From assembly GCA_034336665.1 (NCBI GenBank), contig CM067572.1:861786-925785 (forward strand): a DNA stretch of 64,000 nucleotides, written 5' to 3'. The stretch's first letter is position 1. Each line of letters opens with the position of its first letter. The stretch is from Luscinia megarhynchos (lineage: Eukaryota; Chordata; Aves; Passeriformes; Turdidae). The notes beneath the pieces were generated by a model. The model saw nothing but the letters and a program-made list of their open reading frames with translations. It ran no database searches and was not told the origin of the DNA. Below are positions 23,323 through 35,142 of the stretch, one piece after another. A program made the translations under genes and the position numbers.

Positions 23323-23538
23323 CTCTGCAGTCTCTGCAGTGGCACAGGTGTGGCCCTGGGCCCCTGCACACTCCTTCACTGTCAGGGGGTCCACCAGCCA
23401 CAGGGCCACTGTGGAGGGCCAGTTGCCCCCCAGGTTGGAGACGGTGTTGAGCAGGGTCATGTAGGTGCCCCCGATGAGCGGGTCGCTGACCTTGGCGTTG
23501 AAGGCCATGATGGCCACGTACATGCTGTACAGGGTGAT
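23323..23538 (-). CDS. SLC33A1: SLC33A1 exon 5
   Basis: Acceptor TTTGTCCCCCAG, 72 codons in phase 0. It carries AFNAKVSDPLIGGTYMTLLN and GGNWPSTVALWLVDPLTVKE, then a Cys-containing loop, donor GAG|GTGAGT. The ATG seen just upstream in the same frame lies in the intron. Confidence 0.96.
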
Positions 23539-24272
23539 CTGGGGGACAAACACAGCTCACAGCCCAGCACAGACCTGCTGACACACACAGCCCCTGCAGG
23601 CAGCAGCACTGCTGGAACATCACCCCAGCAGCAGCAGCTCCTGCTCAGCCTGTCCCTGTGCTGACACGGGAGTGGCACTGCTGCTTGTCTCAGTCATGCT
23701 GCAACAGACCCAGCCTCACATGCACTGGCATGACTTGGGTTATCAAACTGAAATACAATCAGCCAGCTAAAATAGCACCTGAACACAACCCTTCTGCATC
23801 TAAAGTCACCTCTCAAGGCACTGCATACATTTCAGTTCTGATCCACAGACCATGCTGTACCAGGTGTTTGTTTCCCAAGTCTTTGGATCAGATCCACTGT
23901 GATGTTCCTTCAACAATCACGTTTTTTTCCTGGGACCAGGATCACATAACTTTATTTATCTGCACAACCAGTGCATTCATCAGTATGCCCATCAAGCTCA
24001 GACACAGCTCTGGGATTTCTCCAGCTCCTCTGGGCTTTTGAGCTTCTGAGTCTGGGGAAAAAGGAATCTGGGGAACTACACCAGACATGGACAACCAACA
24101 GTAGCTGCACAGATGATGTCCAGTGGAGCACAGGGAATAGGGAGGAATAACACTGACTAGAGTATTAGAAGTCAATCCTGCCACACAGCACAGGTCAGGC
24201 TTGGAGGGATTCCAGTGTGACCCAGGACAAGTCAGGGAGCAGCATTTCCCCTCCCCACACAGTGAGTGTTAC

Positions 24273-24390
24273 CTGGTGTAGAGCATAACTCAGCACCACC
24301 ACAGCATAGTAGTAGACAGGAAATCCTCCTTCATGCTTTACTTTAGGAGCCCACCACACCAGGAGAGCAAATTCCAGGCCAAGCAGCAAC
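24273..24390 (-). CDS. SLC33A1: SLC33A1 exon 4
   Basis: Acceptor ATCCCTCCAG; the split Arg is followed by LLLGLEFALLVWWAPK and YYYAVVVLSYALHQ, then donor CAG|GTAACA. Confidence 0.96.
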
Positions 24391-24799
24391 CTGGAGGGAT
24401 GAGGAAGATAATTTGTTATTCCAAGTAATTCTTCCCATGTGTTTCCTCAACACAAAGCAACCACTGAACAATCATAGTGAGTACATTAAAATAGTTTAGA
24501 TCTGAATAGTTACACCTATTGCTATCTCAGAATTAGATATCAAATATTTGACAAGCAGTGACATTGTTAAGTAGGAGCAGGAGAGCACTGTTCTAATGCT
24601 GCTGTACATGCACATCCCAAGCAGCTCATGCTCTGCTTCCACACAGTGACACTGCACCAACCAGTTCAACTCACTGTGGCAATCCTGACACACTTCTTTG
24701 GACCTGGAAGTCAGAGAGTTACACACAAAACCCTACAGGTGATCTGAGCACACCAATTGAGCACACACATGACTGTGTTTCACTCAAATGAGCCTTTAC

Positions 24800-24984
24800 C
24801 TGTAAGGCATTGCTTTGTAGAAGGTGTTCAGGGGCTGGGGGCCTGCTGTGTACTTGCTGATAACCAGAGGCAAGATGATCTGCAAAGGAACCATTGGAAC
24901 TGCCAGCAGAGCCAGGTGCTCTTTGGGGACTCCCTCCTCCACCAGTTTGAGTCCTGTTACAGCATCTGCTGCTGAAAACCCAAC
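24800..24984 (-). CDS. SLC33A1: SLC33A1 exon 3
   Basis: Acceptor GACATTGCAG, 61 codons plus two bases. It carries VGFSAADAVTGLKLVEEG and VPMVPLQIILPLVISKY, followed by AGPQPLNTFYKAMPY. Donor ACAG|GTAAAG. Confidence 0.96.
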
Positions 24985-25588
24985 CTGCAATGTCAAGGAG
25001 ACAAAATAAGCAGAGCAGAACAGGGCGTCTGGCTTGAAATTCAATTTACTCCCTATCATGTAAATTGAGAAATGGGATACAGGACAAGTCACTTCTGCCC
25101 CTGATTTGGTTTCCAAATTAGTTCTACATGTTCCACAATTGCACACTTTTATTGTCATCAGAGCCAAAACTATCCCAAGAACATTAAGTAGCACTGCTAT
25201 TCATTGCTGTGCCTTCACTGCTGCTGGCATCCTCAATGTCCAACCAGGAACCATGGAAACCCAGCTTGGACAGAGCTGGGGATTCTGAGCTAAAAAAGAA
25301 GCATTTTCTGTCCTTTTAACTGCAGGCTACACAGCCTGTTTAAAAATGTGCTTTAGTTTAATACCACATTGCCACCAAACTTCTCTTCAATGCTTGTGTT
25401 AAACACAAAAGCTCCACAAGGCTTTTCTGCTGCACAGCACAATGAGATAAGCCACTCTGCTTCAATTTCATGTGAAAATTCACAACTCTGAGGACAGCCA
25501 AAAGCAAAACTAAGTTACATCCCAGGAACTCAGCAGCCTTCCAGACTCTGATGCCAGCATTTAACAACTCTTAAATGTATTTACTTAC

Positions 25589-25779
25589 TTTTGAAGTGAG
25601 GATCAAGATACAGAAAGTAAGAACTGCTGGCATCTTGATTATTGAGAATAGCAGCCTGTATGTGTCAGTGATGCCTTTTGTTTCTTCCTTTGCTGGTATC
25701 AGCTCCTGGTTTTCCTTCTTCAAAAAGGCAACCAATGTAGTGGTAATTAGGAAGACAGCTCCCCAGAAAAACAGGAAAT
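25589..25779 (-). CDS. SLC33A1: SLC33A1 exon 2
   Basis: Acceptor CCCCTCTAG; the split Asp (G|AT) is followed by FLFFWGAVFLITTTLVAFLK, the KEETKGITDTYRLLF block and LTFCILILTSK, then donor AAA|GTAAGT. Confidence 0.96.
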
Positions 25780-28700
25780 CTAGAGGGGAAAATAAAATGA
25801 AACAAAAATTTATTTGTAGCAGCCATGACTGACAATTGTAGAACATAAACCTAATAATCAAATAAAAACAAGCAACAAAAGCAACAATGAGCACAGAGCT
25901 GCACAGTGAGTGACAGAGCTCTGCCCTGCTCTGAAAGGTGTTTGCTGGAGCTGAGGCACAGGAGCAGCAGCAAACCAGGTCACCTCCCTGCTGCTTGCTG
26001 GGTTGTTAGCACAGTGAGCACGCTGGAGGAGGAGCAGGAGCAAAAATGAACGTGTTGAAGGATTACACACACAAGCACCACAGGCTGATGGAGCAGGAAA
26101 ACCACATGTAATAGTGAGGAGCCAGGGAAGAACCTCCAGAGGCAGAACTCCTTCCATCTCAGCTGAGCTGCACTTCCCTATCTCATACCCATCTCCCACC
26201 TGCAGGAAACTGGGGTTTAGGAGTGTGAACATGGCCCAAGGAAAGTTTTTACACAGTTGTAAGGAGTCCTCAGATCTGTCTGCATCCAAGAGCAGATCAC
26301 TAGCTGCTGAATCATGGATGTGGGGCAGTAAAAAACCATCAAGAGAGAACTTTCTGATTTAATGAATGGCCAGTCCAAGATAACCCTATTCTCTGCCTCT
26401 AGGACAGAGGCAGGAAAGATCTGAGCCATGTGCAGAGGGTAGGACTGAAGCAGCCTTTAATCTTCCTGGTCAGGAGCAGCTCCAGCAGCCTCTGGGAGAC
26501 TGGGAAGGAGCAGCAGGGCTGGTGAAAGGGCACAGGCAGCACAAAGGTTCAGTCCATTATTGCCTGCTCCTCATGCACAGGCTCAGCAAGCCTGCAAGAA
26601 AACATGCAGGGACTGCTCCAGGTGTATACCACCACTCTCAAGGTAACAGAAAAAAGGGCTTTTCATGCCATTTCTGCTACTTTTCCCTTTCCTAAGATAA
26701 ACATGACCTCACAAGCACCACTGCCAGATTGCTCTTCCTTTAAAAAAGGTGCCCTACAGAGACATTCTCAAGGAAAGATGCATTTTCTGAGAGTCTCATT
26801 AATCACAGCTGCTGGCTACAAAGGAGGTAGAGGAGTTCTCTAATAATAACCCTGAGCATTGTCACTGCAGTGAGACACAGTGCAAGGATGGAGATAGAAA
26901 TAGCTCTGAGCATCATCACATGAGTGCTCCTGATCAGGCCAGCCCTGTCAGCTGCAGCACAGCACTGCAGGGCCTGCATCAGCAACAAAGCAAAGCAAGA
27001 AAAAAGAAAAAAACCACCATATGTATATAGTAGTTCAGACAAGAAAAATCAGGTTTTTTGAGGCTGTAGGCAGTTTACACAAAAATAAGGTACATTTCCT
27101 TTCAAATACAAAGAACCTTGCTAACTGGCTACAAGCAAAAGAACTTTGAAATCAGAGTTTACATAACAGACTTCAAGCACAAACTTTCTGCAGCTACACA
27201 GCCAGTAACAAAATAAACCACTGAGATGGGGCAAAACAAGTTTTTGAACCAGGTCAGGGATGGGTCAGGCTGGAGAACAACCATGAGGAAGGCACCCAGG
27301 TGGTACAGGCCCAACAGCTGTAAGTGTGCAGGATCTCCTCCCAGGAGAAGGGCTGCTCCACGCTCCCTGGCATAGCTCAGTGCTGGGGGCTTTGAAGGGG
27401 CACCTCTGTCCTGTGTTCACTCTTTCCCTGTCCTTCATGCTGGAACAGGCAAACCAGGCAGGAATCACAAACCCAGCCAGGGAGCTTCCCCTGCTTTTTT
27501 ACAAAAACAGAAGTCACCTGAACAGCAAGTGCTAAACAAACCCCTGCATGTGCCAGGACAATCAGCCCACAGAAGGGTTTTTCCCATTTCCAGTGTCAGT
27601 TATCTGCTGTTCTTACTCCACCCACATCAGTCCTCCAGGGCAGGTTAAGGAAATTGCATTGGTGCTGTTTGGGTTTGGGACAGTACCTTTTAAAAACAGC
27701 ACTTTTGTAATAGTAACAAATCCATCTGTACAAACAGTCCTAAGGAAAAAACCCCAAGCAACCAAAGCCCTGGGCAGTGAGGGAAGCACAGCCAGCCAAG
27801 CTGTCTGAACACCAGTGCCTGCAAGTTGCATCAGCAGCCAAGACGTCAGTGTGCACTGCAGGGAGAGGGAAGGACACGCCAGCCCAGGAGCTGCACAGCA
27901 CCAGGAGCCAGCTGGGATGCTGGGAGGGCCCCTCTGAGCTCCTCACACAGGCCAGACACGAGGTTGGCAGCAGGGAGCCAAGAGGAGATGAGTTAGCAGT
28001 GGTGAGAGCTGCAGAGACCAGGCAAGCACAGCAGCCTTGGAAACTGCTGTCCTGATTCACCCCTGAGGAAGGGGCAGGACAGAAAGCAAAACTGCCCTTC
28101 ACACAATTCCAGCCTGCTTTGGCATACCTGATCTCTGAGACAGGGCAAGGCAATCAGTGTGAGGGGGAGAGGGGACTGAGACCATGAGGATTTGCCCTTC
28201 ACTGCCAGGGTCACCCTGAGGCTGCAGCCAGAGTGGTGCCAGGACTGCTTCAAACGTGCAGCCAAACCAGGTGCACTCAAAGCACCTCCTGGGCAATACC
28301 CCTAACATCAGCCATCACACAGAACCGTTCTGAGAACGATCCCAGACCCCAGCAAGCAGAAACATCCCTCCACTAACAGCTAGTTATGCTTGGATTACCA
28401 CACACTAAGGGAAAAAGCAAATCCCCCTTAATTTACTGTAATAAGGACTTCCTTCAGAAACTGGCCAAATGCTCAAACCTGAACACCTTCACTTCTATTC
28501 TGAGAAAAACACCATATTGCAAGAATTTTTTTTTTCATTCCCTGTTCCCTCTTCCCAGATGGAGACTTTGGCTTGCCTTTTTTAAAGAGTAATCCAGTCC
28601 ATGGCCATTAAACTAGGAGGAAAAAAAGTTCCTCCAAAGTGCTTAGGTCAGCCAAGATGATGACAAGGCAGATTTCCCACTCACTCCAACCCCAAAAATC

Positions 28701-28879
28701 TGAAGTCCAGTGCAAGTAGCAGTGGGCTCTGCCAGCCTCCAAGCAGGCCGTGCTTTCCCACGGAGCAAGGGACAAACCAAACCTGTTTGGCTCCCAGCGT
28801 CAAAACACAGAGGGCTCCAGGCTCAGGGAAGAAGCATCCTGAGAAAGATATAACCATCATTATTATGAAAAAAAATCCT

Positions 28880-29015
28880 TCCCTGGGAGGGTGTGAGGCG
28901 CTGGCACAGAGCAGCTGCGGCTGCCCCTGGATGCGGGCAGTGCCCAGGCCGGGCTGGGAGCAGCCTGGGGCAGTGGGAGGTGTCCCCGCACAGGGAATCC
29001 TCGAGTCCCTTCCAA
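28880..29015 (+). mobile_element. CR1 LINE 3' tail beside SLC33A1 exon 1
   Basis: Contains GAGCAGCTGCGGCTGCCCCT, GGAGCAGCCTGGGGCAGTGG and GAGTCCCTTCCAAGG. It ends about 30 bp from the exon 1 donor and is oriented against SLC33A1. Confidence 0.8.
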
Positions 29016-29044
29016 GGCGGCGCACGCCCGGCCCCGGCCCGTAC

Positions 29045-29768
29045 CTGACAGGGTGACGATGCCCCGCGGCTGCGGCTCGAAGCGCAGGTACTTGTTGCAG
29101 AAGGAGGCGGACTCCAGCGCCAGGAACAGCACGTTCCCCAGGAAATAGCCGGCCGTCTGCCCCACCGAGTTGCAGGTGGAGGCGTAGCCCACGTTCTCCC
29201 GGGACAGCATGGTGAGCGCCCAGCCGTCCACCGCGATGTCCTGCGTGGCCGCCAGGAACTCGAAGAGGAAGAAGGTGACGGTGAGCGCCGCCACGTCGGG
29301 GCCGCGGCCGTGGCCGTCGCCCAGCAGCGCGTCCACCTGCGTGGACATGTAGATCATGAAGAGCCCCAGCACGTACTGCGTGGGCACCAGCCACGACTTG
29401 CGGCGGCCGAAGCCCCGCAGGTACACGGCGTCCACCAAGGGCGCCCACAGCAGCTTCAGGCTGAAGGGCCAGAACACGAAGCTGAAGAAGGCCTGGTCGG
29501 TGTAGCTGGCGTTCTTGCTCTGCAGGATGAGCGGCACGCTGCCCGCCAGCCCCAGCGGGATGCCCTGCAGCACGTACAGCACCAGCAGCAGCAGGATGCT
29601 GCCCAGCTCCGCGCGGTACCCCCGCGCCCGCGCCGGCGCCGGCAGCAGCGCCTCGGTGTCGCCGGGCAGCCCGTCGGGGGGCGGCTCGCCCGTCAGCTCC
29701 AGGCTGTGCCGGCGGGTGCCGGCGCGGCGCTGCCGCCCGCCCTCCTCGGCGGCGATGGCGGGCGCCAT
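29045..29768 (-). CDS. SLC33A1: SLC33A1 exon 1
   Basis: Codons 1-241 plus one base. The start context GACATGG is good (G at -3 and +4). It contains about the first five membrane segments and ends in GIVTLS, donor TCAG|GTACGG. The exon is very GC-rich. A 410-codon frame on the same strand over it is a shadow in another frame. Confidence 0.96.
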
Positions 29769-29882
29769 GTCCGGCAGCGGGAGCGGCCCGGCAGCGGGAG
29801 CGGCCCCGGCGCCGCCGCGCTGAGGGAACCGCCCCGCCCCGCGCGCGCCAGGCGTGGCCGCGCCTCATTGGTGCGCTGCGCG

Positions 29883-29890
29883 TGACGTCA
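29883..29890. promoter_or_regulatory. CRE palindrome TGACGTCA
   Basis: A perfect CREB/ATF consensus, 115 bp upstream of the SLC33A1 start and 12 bp from the CCAAT box. The spacing fits a functional proximal promoter. SLC33A1 is reported to respond to ER-stress signalling, so an ATF-type factor would make sense. Confidence 0.7.
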
Positions 29891-29989
29891 TGCATAGCAC
29901 CGCCCCCCGGCACTGATTGATGGGGCAGGGGCGGCGGCGGGACCGGAACCGGGAACAGGAACCGGGACCGGGATCGGGATCACTGGAGC

Positions 29990-30290
29990 GGCTCCGTGCC
30001 CGGGAAAGGCTGCGGGAGCTGCGGCTGTTCAGCCTGCAAGGAGCCCCAGCTGAGCTGGCCCTGTGTGTCCCCGGGTGCAGGGAGAGTCCGCGCAGGGCCC
30101 AGGCACTGCTCCGAGGGCCCAGCAGTGGCAGGGACTGACCCCAGAGAGTTCCACCTCGACAGGAGGAAAATCTTTCCTGCGAGCACTGGAACAGAGATCA
30201 GAGAGGGGGTGGAGTCTCCTCACTGGGGGTATTGCAGATCTATCTGGACACAGTGCTGTGCCATGTGCTCCGAGATGACCCTGCTTGAAT
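29990..30290 (+). mobile_element. CR1 LINE fragment in shared promoter region
   Basis: Diverged CR1: GCTGTTCAGCCTG near the start, GAGAGTTCCACCTCGACAGG and GAAAATCTTTCC in the middle, then GTGGAGTCTCC, CTGGACACAGTGCTGTGCCA and GAGATGACCCTGCTTGAATG. Confidence 0.75.
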
Positions 30291-30589
30291 GCCAATGTAA
30301 ACAGAACTGTAAAAGAATGACACATCCCAAAATACAACAGACCAGAATCCCTGGTTTTGAACAAAACCTGTACATTTCTATCAGCCTCAGGACAGAACTG
30401 TTTGGAAGCTGACAGCAGAACCAGACGCTGGTGTGTGACTTCATCTTAACCAGAATTCCTTTATTCACCTCTTCCTTTATTGCCTCTATTTAAACTGATG
30501 CTCAGGGAAAGACATCAAAACTCCCGGAGTGTTCCACGGGTGCAGCCCCGTTCTGCAGTGCCCGCTGGGGAGTTCACCGAGCAGGGACA

Positions 30590-30712
30590 GCAGGTTCAGC
30601 GTCCAAGGCCAGCACGGACAGGGCTTGGAGCAGCCCTGGATGGAAGAGTCCCTGCCCATGGCTTGGGACGGGCTTAGGTCCCTCCCAACCCAGCCCAGCC
30701 CAGCCAGCGATC
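30590..30712 (+). mobile_element. CR1 LINE 3' tail in shared promoter region
   Basis: Contains CAGGGCTTGGAGCAGCCCTG, GAGTCCCTGCCCATGGCTTG and TAGGTCCCTCCCAACCCAGC. It lies about 275 bp from the GMPS start. Confidence 0.8.
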
Positions 30713-30987
30713 CCGTGACACCGCAGGATGCTGACGCACAAAACGCCACTCACTGCAAAGCTCTGATTGTTGTTACCCTGATCACAGAGCAGCGAGAGCC
30801 GAACCCGCGCGGGCGAGCGGGGGCTGTCCCCGCCGCGTCCCCGCCGTGTCCCCGCGCCGCCCCTGACCCCGCCGCTCCTCCCCTTCCGCCGGAGCGGCCG
30901 TGCCGCGGCTCCTCCTCCCGCGGGCGGCATTAGCTCATCGCGGCCGCGGCTCCTCGCGGCCCTTTCTTCGCGCTGCCCGCCGCCCCC

Positions 30988-31014
30988 ATGGCCCTGTGCA
31001 ACGGGGACACCAAG
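30988..31014 (+). CDS. GMPS: GMPS exon 1
   Basis: Nine codons, MALCNGDTK, then donor AAG|GTCAGT. The start has C at -3 and G at +4, a moderate context, but this nonapeptide is the conserved GMPS N-terminus and no better upstream ATG exists in frame. Confidence 0.95.
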
Positions 31015-31860
31015 GTCAGTGCCGCGCCCGGGGGGTGCGGGGGTGCGGCCCGGCCCGGCCCGGTTCGGTCCGGCTCGGCGCTGCCCGCCCGGGCACATGG
31101 CGGGGCCCCGCGGCCCGGGAGGGGAACGGCACCGCGGGTAAACGGGGAGCGCCCGCGCCGCAGCCGCAGCGCTAATTCATTAATTAACTGATTAATTCCC
31201 CCGTGTGCGGCGCGCTGCCCGGCCTGTGCCCGCTGCCAGCCGGTTCGGTTCGGCTCGGTTCGTGGGGCGGCGCTCCCCGCCAGCCCTGGCCCCGTGTCCC
31301 GCTGCGGCGACAGCGACACGGCGCGCACGTGTCCGTGTGGCACATGGGGCTCGGAGCGACCCGTGTGCTTTGGGAACTCGCAGCTCCTGCTGATAATGCA
31401 GCTCCTCAGCCGAGCCCCGAGCCGCTGCTCTAGCGGCATTAAACACTTGCTCCGGTTTCTTTATCCAGTTTGCCAACACTGTGACTGTGCTCGGTCCCTG
31501 TGTAAGTTTTCTGACACGCTGTCCCTTGGCCGTCTGCTCCTGGTGTTCCTCTCCTCCCTTGTTCTCGGCTCTTTATCTAGTTTGCAAGAAGCTCTGAAGG
31601 GTTTTTGAGTGCTCGGTTCGTCCTTGATCAAGTTTTCTGGCACGTTGCTCCTGGCCGGGGCCGCTCCTGCGGGTTCCAGTTCTCCCTGCCAGCGGGGATG
31701 GGATGTGGAGCTCACGGCTCCTCCTGCACGTTCTGCAGGGACCGGGTCCCAGCATGACGCTCGTGTGTGTTAAAATTTCCCTGATATAATATTTGGGGGG
31801 CTCTTGTCTCCGTTTTGGGGATGGTCTGGGTTTGAGGGAGCTGCTTTCCTAATATATGTG

Positions 31861-31998
31861 GAAATATCAGTGAGCATTCTTAGACCTGCCGAATTTTAAT
31901 ACCACAGGGAAACAATTAAACTCTTGTAAAACCTGTGCTGGCTTGAAAGTGCGAGATCAAGGCTCCTGGTTTAGGCTTGTCCTGGGTTCCTAGTGTGG
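31861..31998 (+). repeat. 138-bp inverted duplicate, left copy
   Basis: Matches the reverse complement of 35143-35280 at 137 of 138 positions with no gaps; the only mismatch is at 31891. The flanks do not match beyond one base. This copy lies in otherwise unremarkable intron sequence. Confidence 0.97.
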
Positions 31999-34804
31999 GT
32001 GAAAGCTCAGGGCTGAGGGCTCGGACAGAGGAGCTGCTGCTCCTTCCCAGTACTCCAGGATGGGACTGGTCTGTATGGAAATGTGGTTTCTAAATCACAT
32101 TAACGACCAACCTGCAAGCCTGTGGGTGTGTGAAAAGCTGCAAAATGCCCTGATTCTGCACAGGTGGGCTGTTAGGAGCCTGCAGACTCAGTTTAAGCAC
32201 TAGGCAGGTCGGCGAGGAGCAGGATTTGTGGTGTCCTTGGCTGGTAGCCCAAGCCTGGTTCCAGTTCTCCTGCCTCAGCTCACTGGAGAACTCGGAGTTA
32301 TTTGGTTTTGACACCAGAGGAGCAGCAGTGACGGAAGATTTTTGTCCCCCAGTGTTACCACGGTGGAATGGGGCTGACCCTCGGTGTGGCAGCACAGGTG
32401 AGGTGACCACAGGGCTCAGGTGGGACCTTGGTGCCGTGTCTCGGGTCCGTGGCATCCAGGGTGACCTGTGGTTTGAATTAGCTGAATAGACACTTCCTTC
32501 TCTCGTGTGCACAAGTTTTTAGTCCTGTTTTTTGTCCTGCTCATGGTGCCTCTGCTCCAGTGCCTGGGCTGCCTGGGACAGGTGTCAGAGCACCTTCCAC
32601 AGGAGTCTCAAAAACCAGCAAGTTCTCCAGGTTTTTGTGAGAACAGACCAGAAGACAAGGAGCTCCCTGGTTCTCCCTGTGCTGAGGGGACATGGAGCTT
32701 TCACTAGAGGCTGTTCAGCCCCCAGCAGGAGGAGGTGCTGGCTCCCTACACCCCATCCATCCCTGCAGGAGCTGTCTGGTGTCCTCTAAATCTCTCTGCT
32801 GGCACCCCTGTGGTGTACACAGCTCAGCTGCACATGAGCAGCATCTGTTCCTTTTTGGATTTCATCAAATGTAGTTTCCCATGGTAAATTTGGGGTTAAA
32901 CCCTCTAGCCTTGGAGCTGTGCCTTTCAGTAAGTAAAGCCAGATCCTGTGATGACTTTTTTGCCTTTTTGCCTGTGGTTTATGGTGGTGTATGTTGGGCT
33001 CTCTTAGTCCTGAGCCCCCTTGATTTGTCTGGTTTTTTCAGAGGGTCTGGATTGCTGTGCTGCTTCTGCTGGGGTCTGAGGGAGGTGCAGGTTCAGGACA
33101 CAGACCTGCTGATGCTGCTTTAGCAGTACTTCTCAAGCTGCTCCTGATGTAACTTCAGGCTCTTTCTGTTTTCACGCTCCTGTCTCCCCCACAGATGTTG
33201 CTCATGCCCCCATTAACCACATCTGCCTGCCCAAAACATCTGGGTAGGGCTCTGAAAGTCAGATTTATTTATTAGGTATAGATGCTTGGTTGTCAGTCCA
33301 GCTGAGCTGGCACCAACACTAACTTCTGTTGAGTCTTTTTTTTTGTGAGAGGGCTGCAGAGCTGTGTCCCTAAATGTCACAACCTACTGCTCTGAAACAA
33401 TTAAGACTGAAATTAAAAAAACAAGCACTGCAAGGAATAGTGTGTTCCCCAAGATGAGCTCAGGAAGGAATAAGGATGTTGGTGTGTCTTGCAAGAGGTG
33501 CTAATTTAGAAATTGCCAGGTGAAAATGCCCAGAATCACACTAAAAGCGATTCCCTCCCCGAGGACAGTTCTGGTGGCTCTGCCTCACTGGGGGTGTGAA
33601 GGGGTCAGTGCTGCTAAAGTCTGCTCTCCTCCAAATTGTGCAGTTTTAGTTGTGTAACCCAGGACTAAAAGTCGTTAAGAGCTCCCCATCAGGCAACTTG
33701 GCTGCCAGCTGAAGGACAAAAATTAAATATCTGATTTTAGCCTGGATTTAGGCTTTTGAGGGATTTAGCACTATTTTTTTTTCTCCCACTTATGTCCTTT
33801 AATTAAGATAAAACCTCTTCCAGCTGGTGTGAACTTTGGAAGTTTCCCGTGTGTTTGCTGGGGGGTTGTGTCCCAGCAGGACAATGCTCTCAGGTGAATT
33901 CCTGCCCCAGGTGGAAATGCTTGAGCAGCAGTGATGGGAACACAGGTTCTGCTGCCTGGTCCAAACCAGCAGAACAACCACCTGCCCTCAGTAAAACTTG
34001 AAATGGAGCTCCAAGAAATTTGGGGGCAGCTTTGCCAAAGTAAAACCCTTGCCAGTTTGTCCTTCAGCAAGCTGCATTAGCAAGGAAACAGGGTAAGCTT
34101 TAAGTTAGGGGAAGAAAACCCTAAGAGAATTCAATTCTTTAGGCAGCAGATTTTTGGTGCTGGAGCTGATTCTTCCTTGGAGCTGCTCTGATAAGGACAC
34201 TTCTGTGGAATAGCTGCTTCTTCTCACAATTTATTTTAATAAAAAAACTTGGCCTTGTGTTTTTTAGCACTCCTTCAGATTTAGCCAAAGTTGGCCAGGC
34301 AGTTCAGACGTGAGGGGCTCAGAGGGAACCACTGCTTTGTTCTGACATGCAGTCTGTCTCAAATGCTGCACTCAAAATGTGTTGTTTTTTGTTTTCTTTT
34401 TTAATCATTTAGCAGCTACATTTGTTCTCAATTTCCCCTTTTTATCCTCTCCAGGAGGTAATGTCAAGTGAAGTTCAGCATATGAGGCAGCGTGACGGGG
34501 GGAAAAACTATTTTTTGTTTGATTTTTGTGCTGTTTTGCCTGAGAAAAAGGCCAATGCTCATGGGCTGTGCTGGGCTTCATGTGGAACTGGAAAATGGAA
34601 AAAGATGGAGAGGCTGCAGATGGTGATCAGGGCATATGAGCTCTTGCTTGTGGAAACCTCTGCCTTCATTAGATCATTAGCATTTTTCTTCCCTAATTTG
34701 TTCCCTGTTTGGTTTGGGGGATGAAGATCTCGTGGCTGCTTAGGGTGGATGTTCTGTTCTGGTTCCAGCACGTTTATCTTGCCTGTGCCTCAACTGGTCC
34801 TTAT

Positions 34805-34815
34805 AATTGTCATGA

Positions 34816-34846
<31 letters not shown>

Positions 34847-34850
34847 ATTT
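34805..34850. repeat. Poly-T tract
   Basis: A run of T with few interruptions in GMPS intron 1. It could be an A-tail of an old insertion on the minus strand or simple slippage; no element was recognised next to it. Confidence 0.8.
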
Positions 34851-34959
34851 TGAAATTTCTTGGCCGGTCTTTATCATTCTTATCATAAATTAGCATAGCT
34901 AATTAGCAAAGCCTTGCACATGTTAGCTGTTAAAGAGACCTGGCTTAGTCAGTGGGCTG

Positions 34960-35142
34960 TCAGAGGAGGTTTAAGCTGGGTATCAAGAGAGATTTCCTGA
35001 CAGAAAGGTTTGTAAAGCAGCCAGAGGGGGTGCTGGGGTCCCCATCCCTGAGAGGGTTCCAAAAACGTGTGCAGGTGGCTCCTTGGGGGCTTGGTTTGGT
35101 GGTGACCATGGTGGTGGGGTTGGGTGGACAGCTGGACTTGAG
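34960..35142 (+). mobile_element. CR1 LINE fragment, 3' end cut off
   Basis: Shows the CR1 features GGCTGTCAGAGGAGGTTTAA, GGGGTCCCCATCCCTGAGAG and TTGGTTTGGTGGTGACCATG, with GGTGGACAGCTGGACTTGAG. The expected CR1 tail (GATCTT...TTCCAACC) is missing because the inverted 138-bp segment starts at 35143. Confidence 0.8.

Larger units (their letters stand above)
21798..29044 (-). other. SLC33A1: SLC33A1 introns, nothing coding besides listed exons
   Basis: Intron 1 (25780-29044) is the largest; introns 2-5 are 25588-24985, 24799-24391, 24272-23539 and 23322-21798. Apart from the CR1 tails at 22.1 and 28.9 kb I see no other gene, RNA or mobile element. Open frames in them lack splice-site support. 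Confidence 0.6.
20531..29768 (-). other. SLC33A1: SLC33A1 gene locus (six coding exons, 533 aa)
   Basis: SLC33A1 (AT-1) is a multi-pass transporter of the major facilitator type that brings cytosolic acetyl-CoA into the ER/Golgi lumen, where it is used for lysine acetylation of proteins and O-acetylation of glycans. Coding exons are 29768-29045, 25779-25589, 24984-24800, 24390-24273, 23538-23323 and 21797-21630. All introns are GT-AG and all phases match. The N-terminus is cytosolic and Arg/Gly-rich; the first membrane segment is at about residues 56-76, followed by the conserved QSKNASYTDQAFFSF block (possible N-glycan at N86), TQDIAVDGWALT, GFSAADAVTGLKLVEEG, ISKYTAGPQPLNTFYKAMP, GGTYMTLLNTVSNLGG and a C-terminal tail ending WKCKRSN. 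Human is 549 aa as I recall; the difference is in the variable N-terminus. It is head to head with GMPS, with 1.2 kb between start codons. The 3' end is unresolved: candidates are ATTAAA at 20536-20531 and AATAAA at 20160-20155. Confidence 0.96.
29769..30987. promoter_or_regulatory. Head-to-head promoter region of SLC33A1 and GMPS
   Basis: About 1.2 kb separates the two start codons. GC-rich ends flank each ATG (29769-29890 and 30790-31150), with CR1 pieces between. Near SLC33A1 there is a GC box (CCCCGCCCC, 29831-29839), a minus-strand CCAAT box (29871-29867) and a CRE palindrome (29883-29890). No TATA box was seen on either side, as expected for housekeeping CpG-island promoters. Whether one shared element drives both genes is inference. 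Confidence 0.65.

Noticed and set aside
28681..29913. 410-codon minus-strand frame, Arg/Ala/Gly-rich
   Set aside because: A shadow of SLC33A1 exon 1 in another frame; the true frame has the membrane segments and the family motifs.
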